From the NCBI GenBank assembly GCA_009838035.1, contig VXSK01000002.1:248001-312000 (forward strand): a stretch of DNA of 64,000 bases, written 5' to 3'. The number at the start of each line of letters is the position of its first letter. Within the stretch, counting starts at the first letter, position 1. This document shows positions 1 through 8,263 of this stretch, in pieces. The notes beneath the pieces were generated by a model. The model ran no database searches, was not told where the DNA came from, and saw nothing but the letters and a program-made list of their open reading frames with translations. A program made the translations under genes and the position numbers. The stretch comes from Gammaproteobacteria bacterium (GTDB lineage: Bacteria > Pseudomonadota > Gammaproteobacteria > Steroidobacterales > Foliamicaceae).

Positions 1-431
1 CGCCCATGTTGAGCGGCGAAGATACGGGGGGCGCATTTACGGGCGCCATAGAGCATATCGAGACCGATTACTACGGTCCCGCGCATGTGCACTACACCAA
101 GTCCGAGACGATCATCATGATCGATGGGAGCACCCGGCTCCGGGTGGATGGCACCGACATTACATTGACGGAGGGTCAGTGGCTGCATATTCCGCCCGGC
201 AATGTGCACAGCTTTGATTCCACCGGCAATCCGGCCAGGTGGATCATCCTGCAGTCGCCTGCGTCGGGAGAGCCTGGCGATGCGGCGGATTCGGATGAGT
301 GCGACAGGAGCGCCTTCACGCCGGACATGATTGCCGATCCGGAAATCATGACTAGGTGGTATCACGACTGCGTGGATGACTTCTACATGGTCCCGGAAGC
401 GGGACTGCCCGGTGACGAAGCGGGGCGGTAG
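1..431 (+). CDS. Small cupin-domain protein (5' end cut by window)
   Basis: Single-domain cupin. From the first visible methionine (position 6) the protein has the usual GEDTGG segment, a first motif with HVH and a following Glu (about residues 27-34), and a second motif PPGNVHSF (about residues 62-70), which together give the 3-His/1-Glu metal site of the fold. Family members normally have another strand before GEDTGG, so the true start is probably upstream of the window. It lies 30 bases before the next gene on the same strand and may be the first visible member of the phenol-oxidation operon. Cupins in such operons can be oxygenases, isomerases or of unknown role, and nothing here identifies a substrate. 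Confidence 0.75.
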   Translation, partial: PMLSGEDTGGAFTGAIEHIETDYYGPAHVHYTKSETIIMIDGSTRLRVDGTDITLTEGQWLHIPPGNVHSFDSTGNPARWIILQSPASGEPGDAADSDECDRSAFTPDMIADPEIMTRWYHDCVDDFYMVPEAGLPGDEAGR

Positions 432-461
432 TTCGCGCGGTTACTCAATATGGGGAAACGA

Positions 462-893
462 ATGATGAATAGACGGGCGTTTGTGAAAATGGGCATCGGC
501 TCCGTGTCGGCTTCGCTGATATGGCCCGTGCTGGCGCAAGGCAAGTCCGGCGCAGAACTGCTGAACACTGTTGTGGTTTATCACGAAAATGCGCCCGACG
601 GGACGGCTTTCTTCGGGGAACTCCTGGACAGGGGTGCGGAACCATTCCCGATTGGCGGAACTCTCGATCCTGCCCGGAAGAACCAGCTGTACCGCCGCCT
701 CCAGGAACGTCCCTCGCTGGTCATGGGTCTGACTGACCAGGTGAGCGCTTTCGAATTGCAGATGGCCGCGGGAGACGCTTTTCATTTCAAGGTGCCTGAG
801 GACCAGGTGTCCATCGAAAACCGTGGGGATGGCTCATTGGTGGCCTGGGCCGTAGCCCCGATTGCTGAAATACGCAAAGGAGGTGGAGCATGA
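462..893 (+). CDS. Tat-exported small protein upstream of cresol-dehydrogenase-type flavoprotein
   Basis: Protein of about 143 residues opening with NRRAFVKMG and a hydrophobic run, which resembles a twin-arginine signal. I recognise no conserved domain in the mature part. An ATG at 462 is preferred over the in-frame ATG at 450 because a GGGGA ribosome-binding site lies 5-6 bases before it. The stop overlaps the start of the next gene (ATGA), so the two are translationally coupled. Its position directly before a 4-cresol-dehydrogenase-like flavoprotein suggests a periplasmic accessory role. The pch operons of Pseudomonas carry a small protein of unknown function, pchX, in a comparable place, but similarity to it is untested. 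Confidence 0.6.
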   Translation: MMNRRAFVKMGIGSVSASLIWPVLAQGKSGAELLNTVVVYHENAPDGTAFFGELLDRGAEPFPIGGTLDPARKNQLYRRLQERPSLVMGLTDQVSAFELQMAAGDAFHFKVPEDQVSIENRGDGSLVAWAVAPIAEIRKGGGA

Positions 894-2566
894 GAACTCC
901 GGATGGGGTAAGCGAAAGCGACTTTCGGAAGGCGCTCGAGGAATTCGCGAATATAGTCGGATCCCAGTGGGTATTCACGTCGCCGGAAGCCGTGGATCTG
1001 TATCGCGACGTTTACTCGATTTACAGGAATGAGCCGGAAGAGCCGGTGATACCGGCGGCGATCGCACCTTATACAGCCGAAGAAGTACAGGCGGTCGTGA
1101 AGGTTGCGAACCGATACAGGATCCCCCTGTATCCGATCTCCACAGGCAAGAACCTGGGTTACGGTGGCCCCTCGCCGGTGTACTCGGGCAGCCTCGTACT
1201 CGACCTGAAGCGCATGGATCGCATTCTTAACGTCGACGTTCAGAGCGCGACCGTCCTGGTTGAGCCGGGAGTCAGTTTTTACCAGCTGTATGAGTACTTC
1301 GAGGAAAACAACATCCCGCTAACCATGGATATTCCCGATCCGGCGTGGGGCAGCCTCGTCGGCCATGCACTGGACCGTGGCCTGGCGCATACCTATTCGC
1401 AATACGGCCGCGACCGCTGGAGTAGCCGGTGCGGCATGGAGGTCGTGTTGCCTACGGGTGAGTTGATCCGTACCGGAACCGGGGCTGCGGAAAACACCGC
1501 AATCTGGCAGGACCATCAATACGGCATGGGTCCTCAGATTGACGGGATCTTCGCACAGTCAAATTACGGTGTGGTGACCAAGATGGGGTTCTGGTTGCGG
1601 CCGGCGCACGAGGGGTTCCGCCGCGGCCGCGTTCACTTTGCGAATTTCGACGATATCCACAAGATGCTGGAACTGGATACCCGCCTGCAAAACATGGAAG
1701 TCTATAACGGCATGGCGAATCTGGGCACGCCGTTGTACGGAAGCATGATGCCCGGCATGCACGAGAAACCGGTCACCGATCCCGAGCACCTGCGCCTGCT
1801 TGAGATCAAGGACAGCAAGCGCCCCGACCCCGGCCCCCTGGCGCGCTATGGAAAGGAAAACAGGATTCCGTTCTGGGTGCTGGATCTCAAGTACCACGGG
1901 CCAAACTCGATTACAAAGGCGCAGTGGGAGTACACCCGGGACCTGTTTTCCCGGGAGGTGCCCGGGTGCTGGTTCACGGAGTACGAACCGCTTACGTTCC
2001 CGCTGGACAAGGCGACCATGGATACGCTGAACGAACCCGGTCGTGTCGAAAAGGTGCACCTTGGCATTCCCACGCTGGCTCGATTCGCGAGCGTCATGCG
2101 CAGCGAGCTCAACCCGAATCCCGATGTCGGCCACCTCTGGTTTGCACCCATGGTTCCGAAGAACGGGACGGAAGTCCTGAAGGCGCAGGAAGTACTGCAA
2201 CGGGAAACGGACCGTCTGGGCGTCAAACTGCCGTTCCCCTATTACGCGCAGATGCCGCTCTTCTGGTACCCGAGAGTGGGCATCTTCCTCGCCGGCTGGC
2301 AGGTCAGTCCCGACCCCAAGGTCAATCAACGAACCCGGGAACAGTACATCGAGCTTACGCAGATTTGCGCCGATCTTGGCTGGACCGAATATCGGGCGCC
2401 GGCCCCGCTGCACAAGGACATTATCGGCATGGCGAACGGCTTCAACGACTCGGCCATGATGAAGTTCCGGAACACGCTGAAGGACGCCATCGACCCGAAC
2501 GGCATTATTTCCGCGGGGCGCTATGACGTTTGGCCGAAGCATCTCAGAGAGGAGCGAGAGTCATGA
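890..2566 (+). CDS. FAD-linked oxidase, 4-cresol dehydrogenase / vanillyl-alcohol oxidase family flavoprotein
   Basis: 558-residue flavoprotein of the PCMH/VAO family. The FAD-binding domain shows the YPISTGKNLGYGG glycine-rich loop (about residues 81-93), and the C-terminus ends with the family's DPNGIISAGRY segment. Family enzymes oxidise the para side chain of phenols (4-cresol, 4-alkylphenols, eugenol, vanillyl alcohol) through a quinone methide. When a small cytochrome c gene is paired with them, as here, they act as dehydrogenases rather than oxidases. An excellent ribosome-binding site (AAGGAGGTGG) precedes the ATG, and both ends overlap neighbours by four bases. No Tat signal is visible on this subunit, so it may be exported with a partner. 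The exact phenol is unknown. Confidence 0.85.
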   Translation: MRTPDGVSESDFRKALEEFANIVGSQWVFTSPEAVDLYRDVYSIYRNEPEEPVIPAAIAPYTAEEVQAVVKVANRYRIPLYPISTGKNLGYGGPSPVYSGSLVLDLKRMDRILNVDVQSATVLVEPGVSFYQLYEYFEENNIPLTMDIPDPAWGSLVGHALDRGLAHTYSQYGRDRWSSRCGMEVVLPTGELIRTGTGAAENTAIWQDHQYGMGPQIDGIFAQSNYGVVTKMGFWLRPAHEGFRRGRVHFANFDDIHKMLELDTRLQNMEVYNGMANLGTPLYGSMMPGMHEKPVTDPEHLRLLEIKDSKRPDPGPLARYGKENRIPFWVLDLKYHGPNSITKAQWEYTRDLFSREVPGCWFTEYEPLTFPLDKATMDTLNEPGRVEKVHLGIPTLARFASVMRSELNPNPDVGHLWFAPMVPKNGTEVLKAQEVLQRETDRLGVKLPFPYYAQMPLFWYPRVGIFLAGWQVSPDPKVNQRTREQYIELTQICADLGWTEYRAPAPLHKDIIGMANGFNDSAMMKFRNTLKDAIDPNGIISAGRYDVWPKHLREERES

Positions 2567-2904
2567 AAAGGCTGATCCTTTTATCAATACTTGCAGCGTC
2601 CATTGGAGTAGCCGAGGCCGACGACGAAAAGCAGCATGCCAAAGGCAAGGCCGTCTACGACAAGTGGTGTCTGATCTGCCATGGCGAAGACAATGGCTCG
2701 TCCGGAGGCGGAACCCGGGCGCTGAAGGTCCTTTACAAGGGCGTGGTGCCCGCCAAGCTCGAAGACAGGACCGACATGACTCCCGAATTCATCAAGACGG
2801 TCGTCCGGAAAGGACAGGCCGGCATGCCGAACTTCAGATACACGGAAATCAGCCCGAAGGACCTGGAGGCCGTAATCGCCTACCTGAGGAGGAACAACAA
2901 GTAA
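2563..2904 (+). CDS. Class I cytochrome c, electron acceptor subunit of the flavoprotein
   Basis: 113-residue protein with a cleavable Sec signal (hydrophobic run ending near AEA) and one haem-binding site CLICH. The axial methionine is probably in GMPNF near residue 88. It is the expected cytochrome subunit of a 4-cresol-dehydrogenase-type complex, taking electrons from FAD in the periplasm. The ATG overlaps the flavoprotein stop (ATGA), with GAGAGGAG upstream. Its maturation needs the Ccm machinery encoded about 15 kb downstream in this window. Confidence 0.85.
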   Translation: MKRLILLSILAASIGVAEADDEKQHAKGKAVYDKWCLICHGEDNGSSGGGTRALKVLYKGVVPAKLEDRTDMTPEFIKTVVRKGQAGMPNFRYTEISPKDLEAVIAYLRRNNK

Positions 2905-4187
2905 TGAGCCTCGTCAACCGGCGCCGGTTTCTGGCGCGGATCGCGGCTTTGCCGGGCGGGATCGCCGCCGCCGGCGCCTTGTCATCGCTGCGTTCTCCCG
3001 ACGCCCGTGCGGCGCCCATGCCGGAATATCCCTATACGCTCGCGGAACGCAATCGCCGTTGGGCCAACATTCGCAAGATGATGTCCGAAGGCGGCTTTGA
3101 CTGCCTGATTCTTCCCCATCGGTCGGGCGATGACGTCAATCAGCTGATGTATGCAGACTACGTGTCGGGCGGCGGCTTCTTCGACTTCGGCGATGGAGCG
3201 GTCGTGTTTCCGCTGGAAGGCGAACCCGTTCTTGTCAATGGCTTTCTGCCGTCGGCCTGGATCGACAGGCGGGCGGACAAGGCCTACCAGGAGAATGGAG
3301 TGCAGGTTCCTTTGGGCAATCAGATTGTTGAAGTCGTTCAGGACCTTGGGCTGGCCAGAAGCAACCTGGCGGTTGTCGGCACCAGGTCGGGCGCCGAAGG
3401 TCTCAATGAATTCCTCAATGAGGGCCTAATCACGTATGCGGCGTGGTCGGCCGTCCTGGCCGGCTTGCCGGAGGCGACTTTCACGGACATCACCGAGGCC
3501 TTCTCAATGATCATGATGGTCAAGAGCCAGGAGGAGATTGCCAATATCGAAAAATCGGCGTTGCTGGGCGAGCGGCTCCACGAACTAATTCTGCAGGAAA
3601 CCGCAGTCGGCATGGACAAGAGGGAATTCCAGGCGATGGTCGAGCATTTTTTGGCCGTGAACGGCGCGCGTCCGGACGTGCGGGCGCTTGCGATGGCGCC
3701 GGGGCTCGTCAGGGAGGGCCACGTCATCAATTCCGAGTACGGGATCGTGTACGCGGGCGGGTACAGCCAGGTCACGCTCTGCGCGGTGGTCGGCAAGATG
3801 AGCGATGAAATGAAGAGGCTCGCCGATGTCGCCCACCAGCTCATGGACCTTGGCGCATCGACCCTGCGCGCGGGAAAGACCTTTGGCGATGTCATCGAGC
3901 CGATGGAGAAGCTCAGCGCCGACTCCGGCTACTGGCACATGTTCCCGCATATTCACAATATTCTGCCGATGACCCTGGTCGGCCCGGTGTATATCGGCGG
4001 TCCGGACAAGCCGGGATCCCTTTGCCTTGGAGCGCACATCGAAATCAAGGAAGGAATGGCATTCAGTTTCGAACCGGCCGCAAGAACAGGGCAATTCGCC
4101 GAAGCCAAGGTAGGCGCGACTGCCGTCGTTACCGCGGACGGGCTCAACGTAATCAATAAGATCGGAACGCGGGTTCAGCAGATCTGA
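2904..4187 (+). CDS. Tat-exported M24 (Xaa-Pro peptidase/creatinase fold) protein with degenerate metal site
   Basis: 427-residue protein with a Tat-like signal (NRRRFLARIAALPGG). The body has the creatinase-type N-terminal domain and the pita-bread C-terminal domain of M24 proteins. The five metal ligands of active M24 peptidases (D, D, H, E, E) are largely missing: the DxG...D strand reads VYAGGYSQVTL without Asp, and the final Glu-containing strand reads EAKVGATAVV. Only a His in PHIHN and a Glu in FSFEPA remain. A peptidase activity is therefore unlikely. The start (TAATG overlap with the cytochrome stop, GAGGAGGAA upstream) places it in the phenol-oxidation operon. Its role there is unknown. 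Confidence 0.7.
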   Translation: MSLVNRRRFLARIAALPGGIAAAGALSSLRSPDARAAPMPEYPYTLAERNRRWANIRKMMSEGGFDCLILPHRSGDDVNQLMYADYVSGGGFFDFGDGAVVFPLEGEPVLVNGFLPSAWIDRRADKAYQENGVQVPLGNQIVEVVQDLGLARSNLAVVGTRSGAEGLNEFLNEGLITYAAWSAVLAGLPEATFTDITEAFSMIMMVKSQEEIANIEKSALLGERLHELILQETAVGMDKREFQAMVEHFLAVNGARPDVRALAMAPGLVREGHVINSEYGIVYAGGYSQVTLCAVVGKMSDEMKRLADVAHQLMDLGASTLRAGKTFGDVIEPMEKLSADSGYWHMFPHIHNILPMTLVGPVYIGGPDKPGSLCLGAHIEIKEGMAFSFEPAARTGQFAEAKVGATAVVTADGLNVINKIGTRVQQI

Positions 4188-4194
4188 GGCTCCC

Positions 4195-5169
4195 ATGAAT
4201 ACCCGATCTGAGCAAGGGGCCGGCATGCAGGATTTGAGAAAGGAAAACTGGGTCTACGGCGGGGCCTTTATCGTCGGTCTCGCGATTGTCGCCATGCTTC
4301 AGTACCTTTTCTGGAGCCGCGCACCCGGCGATTGCTCGGTGGAATCATTTGGTGAAGATGCTGCTGCGGCGTGGAATAACCGTGAGTACCTTGCTCATTC
4401 AGCCTGTTACCAGAAGCTGTTCCGTGACCATTCCGATCTGGACCTCAGTCAACAAGCGGCCCGCGAAATGGAAGCGATACTGGCAAGGGATCACCCGCGG
4501 CGCGGTTACAAGATTGGCGGCCACGATGCCTCCATGTGGGACAGGATCGGATTGCCTGGCCCGATGTTTGGCGTGTTCTATGGCGAGGATGCGTTCTTTG
4601 ACAACGGCGCGACTGTTCCCATCCGGGGCCAGGTGATGAATTACGAACCGGACATGCTGCTCCGGATCGGCGACGAGCGCATCAACGAGGCGGAGTCCGT
4701 CGAGGAAGCCATGCGTTATGTGGACCGCATCTACGCGTTCATCGAACTGCCGGTGCTGTTGGGCGACCCGGCGGAACTGCAGGAAGGTTTTATCTTTCCT
4801 TTCCTGATGCAGGCGACGAACCTGGGAGCAAGACACGGCGTCATCGGCGAGTACCTGGATACCGCCGATGACCCCGAGATCTTCGAGAACCTGCGCAATC
4901 TGACGGTGATATCCGCCAACCCTGACGGAACCGAAAGAAGCATTTACAAAGTTGCGGAACGCGATTCGGTGCACCCGGTTATCGTCGCACTGCAGGCTGC
5001 GGAATCCCTGCGCAAACGGGGGGAGTCACTGAAAAAAGGCGACGTAATCAGCGTGGGCGCAATGATGGAGGAGTTCATTGATCCCGCAGTACCTATCGAA
5101 GGAAAGCGGCACGTGCACTACTACATTGGCGACGCGGTAATCTCCGTGTCCGCCGGATTCAGGGAGTGA
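4195..5169 (+). CDS. Membrane-anchored FAH-fold (2-keto-4-pentenoate hydratase-like) protein
   Basis: 324 residues. A single N-terminal membrane segment (about residues 20-40) follows a basic stretch, predicting an anchor with the bulk in the periplasm. The rest resembles the hydratase/decarboxylase branch of the fumarylacetoacetase fold: RGYKIGGHDASMWDRIGLPG followed by a glycine-rich strand matches the substrate-loop region of MhpD-type hydratases, and the acidic EEF and GDAV segments occur in the right order. Enzymes of this fold are normally cytosolic, so the anchor is unusual. It starts 7 bases after the M24-like gene with GAGG before the ATG. It may act on a product of the flavoprotein, but this is inference. 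Confidence 0.6.
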   Translation: MNTRSEQGAGMQDLRKENWVYGGAFIVGLAIVAMLQYLFWSRAPGDCSVESFGEDAAAAWNNREYLAHSACYQKLFRDHSDLDLSQQAAREMEAILARDHPRRGYKIGGHDASMWDRIGLPGPMFGVFYGEDAFFDNGATVPIRGQVMNYEPDMLLRIGDERINEAESVEEAMRYVDRIYAFIELPVLLGDPAELQEGFIFPFLMQATNLGARHGVIGEYLDTADDPEIFENLRNLTVISANPDGTERSIYKVAERDSVHPVIVALQAAESLRKRGESLKKGDVISVGAMMEEFIDPAVPIEGKRHVHYYIGDAVISVSAGFRE

Positions 5170-5173
5170 GGTG

Positions 5174-5566
5174 ATGGCGAACATTCTGGCGCATACAACG
5201 CTGCCGCGCATGGCGAAGAACCACTTGCTGTTCGTGCTAACGCTGCCCATGACCGTGGTCTTCCTGATGACGGCAAGCCTGAAGATCCGAGCCTACTGGA
5301 TGATGATCATGGGCTTTGACGGTTACGGCTATCCGATCGCTTTCATGTTCTTCATCGGCTATGCCGAATTGTTCGGATCGATTTCCCTGTGGCTCAGACG
5401 ATGGGCGCTGCTGGGCTCAATGGGTCTGTCGGTGATTATTCTCGGCGCTGCAGCGACCCACATCATCAACGACGATCCCATCGAGTTTTCCGGTTTGGCG
5501 TATGCGATGACGCCGGCGATGCTCCTGATCACCTTCTATCATTGGCGGGCTGCCCGTCAGGAGTAG
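5174..5566 (+). CDS. DoxX-like integral membrane protein
   Basis: 130 residues with four hydrophobic membrane segments and the FFIGYAELFG segment typical of DoxX-like proteins. Such proteins are small quinone-linked or structural inner-membrane proteins, often of unknown function. The ATG at 5174 is chosen over the adjacent GTG at 5171; GGGAGTGAGG lies just upstream. It is the last gene of the phenol-oxidation block and ends 5 bases from the end of the convergent arylsulfotransferase gene. Confidence 0.65.
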   Translation: MANILAHTTLPRMAKNHLLFVLTLPMTVVFLMTASLKIRAYWMMIMGFDGYGYPIAFMFFIGYAELFGSISLWLRRWALLGSMGLSVIILGAAATHIINDDPIEFSGLAYAMTPAMLLITFYHWRAARQE

Positions 5567-5571
5567 ACAAA

Positions 5572-6942
5572 TCAGGGCGTTAACAAGCCCTGATCGGTTA
5601 CGTCCGTCAATGCGGAGATGTGTGCGGCCGGATACTTGTACGCCTTGAATACCGGGGTAGTTCCCTTGTACTCGGCGACGATTTCGCCGTCGGAGGCCAC
5701 CTCCACCACGTGATAGTCCGTCGTGTCGGAAATCAATGTGTTGCCGTTCGGCAGGCGTCTCGCCCCGCCCTGAAAATCGGCGAAATAGTCGGGGTGCTCC
5801 CAGTACCAGGCGGTTTCGGCTTCATAGGCTGAGTTTTCACGGCGCCTGTAAGTGCCTCCATCCAAACTGGGTAACGTCAACTCGTACACATTGCTGCGGG
5901 TTTCCTCAACTTCGATTTCGCCGATATCGCGCATGTTTTCGGCGGAAGGCTGCGCAGGACGTCGCGGCCGGATAATTGTGTTGTTGTTGTGGACCAGGAT
6001 ATTGCCCGCGCCCGGTAGTCCCTCGTCGATCCAGTTCGCGTCATGTTGCTTCAGAAAAACTCTGTCGTTGGCGATTCCCATGTCGTAGGCGGCCGGATTG
6101 CCGTACCGAAAAAGGATTTCGCCGCTGCGCCCGACAATCCAGATTTCGTCGTAGATAAATGAGCTTAGCAGCACCTGGTCGAGGTCCGCGTTGTAATCGA
6201 CGGAATTGATGTGTTGCCTTACGGTGTCGAGCGGCGCATAGGACTCCGGAAAGTGCGGATCAATTCGCTCCGGATGCTCAGCAATTACGCCGTAGTTGGG
6301 AGCGTCCGGAAATCGATCCTGGATAAGGTGGTCCGCGAAACTCCATTCCCAGACAATCTCGCCTCCACCGGTTTCGAAATTGGGTGCAAGCTCCATCACT
6401 CCATCGGCCCACACTTCGTCCCGTCCGTCGGCGTCCCATCCTAGAGCCCTTGCTTCGCCGGCTGACAGACGCTTGTACGTCGTTACCAGAAAATGACCGT
6501 TCCGCATCGGCTCCATGTCGTGGTGGAACAGCGTATTTTCGAGCTGCGTCGCCAGAAACTGCCAGATGACATTACCGTGGGCATCGACCACCTGAATCGC
6601 GTCCGTCGAGGCGATCGGCCCGCCCGCGACATTCCTGCGATCAAGAATCCCGGTCCTCAGGACCCGGCCTCCGTCAAGCAGGTAGGCAGGCGTTCCGCCG
6701 CCCGTGAGGTTGGTCGGCCATGTGTGGACAAGTTTGCCGGTAGAGTCAACGAGAACACTGATGTTCTCGACATCCTGCTGCAATTCGTCGGACTGGTGCC
6801 AGAAGAGAAAGCCCGGGTCAACGCGATCAGGCTGGTGAATGTTGACCTCAATAGGCTCCAGGGAATCGCCTGCATTGGCGCAAGCGAACGCGACAAGTGC
6901 CAGGACCAGCGGCATTCGTGTGATGAGAGGTAGAGTGGTCAT
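5572..6942 (-). CDS. Arylsulfotransferase (ASST) family protein, exported
   Basis: 456 residues from the ATG at 6942, which is chosen because a Sec signal (about 20 hydrophobic residues ending in ANA) follows directly; an upstream start would prepend an unsuitable 33-residue extension. The body is a beta-propeller with the ASST-type repeats LFHHDMEPMRNGHFLV and GGARRLPNGNTLISDTT, and an HDANW segment. ASST enzymes move sulfate between phenolic sulfates and phenols in the periplasm, which would fit the neighbouring phenol-oxidising operon. Some members of this family have no proven sulfotransferase activity. It is divergent from the AraC gene, so that regulator may control it. Confidence 0.7.
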   Translation of the reverse strand: MTTLPLITRMPLVLALVAFACANAGDSLEPIEVNIHQPDRVDPGFLFWHQSDELQQDVENISVLVDSTGKLVHTWPTNLTGGGTPAYLLDGGRVLRTGILDRRNVAGGPIASTDAIQVVDAHGNVIWQFLATQLENTLFHHDMEPMRNGHFLVTTYKRLSAGEARALGWDADGRDEVWADGVMELAPNFETGGGEIVWEWSFADHLIQDRFPDAPNYGVIAEHPERIDPHFPESYAPLDTVRQHINSVDYNADLDQVLLSSFIYDEIWIVGRSGEILFRYGNPAAYDMGIANDRVFLKQHDANWIDEGLPGAGNILVHNNNTIIRPRRPAQPSAENMRDIGEIEVEETRSNVYELTLPSLDGGTYRRRENSAYEAETAWYWEHPDYFADFQGGARRLPNGNTLISDTTDYHVVEVASDGEIVAEYKGTTPVFKAYKYPAAHISALTDVTDQGLLTP

Positions 6943-7018
6943 TTGTTCACTATTGATTGCGGATCGTTCTGATGAGGCAAGGAAGTATACTGAGACGGAG
7001 ATGATGGGAGCGTGAGAC

Positions 7019-7987
7019 TTGGGGGAGCGGATTTTCGACACGAGCGTCGTGCCGGCACAAGCCCAACTGGAGTATTGGGCCGATCACGTCTGTAAGGCCT
7101 TTACGAATTTGCAGATCCGAAAGGCTTCGCATGACATCGAAGGATTTACCGGCAAGCTTGCTCAACGCGATTTTGGGCCGATATCGATTGCGTCCGCACT
7201 TGCGCAGGAGAGCGAAGTACAGCTGACAAGAAGGGAAATCTCGGAGGCAACCGAAGAAGTCCTGTTGCTGCATCTGCAATACAAGGGACGCTCAACCCTC
7301 TACCACAATGGCGCGGACACGATTCTGAGTGCGGGCGATATAGAGATATGCGACTGCACTCAACCTTACCGCCTCAACCTGTTCAGCAACCATCGGGCGC
7401 TGCATGAAATGCTGGTTGTTCGAATACCGCTGGCGCTTCTGTCGTCTCGAATACCTAATGTTCATGTCCTGGCCGGCGCGTTCGTGTCCGCAAAGAGCGA
7501 CCTTGGAAATTTGCTTTCCCGGTTCATTGTCAATGTCTGGGAAGGCCGCCACGGAATCAAGGATGAGGCGGCCATGCAACTTGGCAAGCAGATCGTCGAC
7601 CTGGTGATGCTGGCATTCAATAACGATGCCATCAAGGAGATCCCGGAGTCTTCGATTCGGACGGGGCACCTGATTCGAATGAAGCGCTTCATCGACGCAC
7701 ATTTGTCCGATGCATCCTTGGCGCCTGCAACAGTTGCGGCAGCCGCATGCATTTCACCAAGATACGCTCATCAGCTGTTCGCGACCGAGGAAGGTACCAT
7801 CTCGGGCTACATAATGGCGTGTCGATTATTGCGTTGCGAGGAGATGTTGGCAGCGCCGCAATACAGCAATCTCACGATATCGGAAATCGCTCATATGTGG
7901 GGTTTCAAAGACGCTTCGCACTTTGGCCATGTGTTTCGTCGCAAGCATGGAATGAGCCCGTCAGCCTTCAGAAACCCAAGGCCATAG
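7019..7987 (+). CDS. AraC-family transcriptional regulator
   Basis: About 322 residues. An N-terminal AraC-binding-like sensor region (residues 1-205) is followed by a double helix-turn-helix (about residues 225-320) with the family signature EIAHMWGFKDASHFGHVFRR near the C-terminus. The start is uncertain: a TTG at 7019 has GGGAG 10 bases upstream, while an in-frame GTG at 7049 is an alternative; an in-frame ATG at 7001 is followed at once by a stop. The gene is divergent from the arylsulfotransferase and upstream of the symporter and lig genes. It is a candidate activator of aromatic catabolism, with the ligand unknown. Confidence 0.85.
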   Translation: MGERIFDTSVVPAQAQLEYWADHVCKAFTNLQIRKASHDIEGFTGKLAQRDFGPISIASALAQESEVQLTRREISEATEEVLLLHLQYKGRSTLYHNGADTILSAGDIEICDCTQPYRLNLFSNHRALHEMLVVRIPLALLSSRIPNVHVLAGAFVSAKSDLGNLLSRFIVNVWEGRHGIKDEAAMQLGKQIVDLVMLAFNNDAIKEIPESSIRTGHLIRMKRFIDAHLSDASLAPATVAAAACISPRYAHQLFATEEGTISGYIMACRLLRCEEMLAAPQYSNLTISEIAHMWGFKDASHFGHVFRRKHGMSPSAFRNPRP

Positions 7988-8263
7988 TGTCCCAGGCATT
8001 CAGCTCGGCCCCGTGATGGATGACGGAACTCAGATAGCTCGGGCGTGGGAATTTTGCAGGCACCGAACCCGTATCGAATAGCCGCTCCACCACGAAGCCA
8101 AACCCAGTGCCCTGATTTGAATATAACCGGACGTGAATTCGGCACGTTTCGCTCATTGGCCGCAACTTCAGTTGCACTCAGAAGCCAGCATTTGGGCGTC
8201 CAGATACCAGACTTTTCGCTTCCGAACAACTAGATTTGTAACCGTGTTCGTCAGGAAGAACGC

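Noticed and set aside
1559-2542. Long minus-strand open frame opposite the flavoprotein gene
   Set aside because: Shadow of a high-GC coding region; no recognisable domain or ribosome-binding site, and the plus-strand gene is certain.
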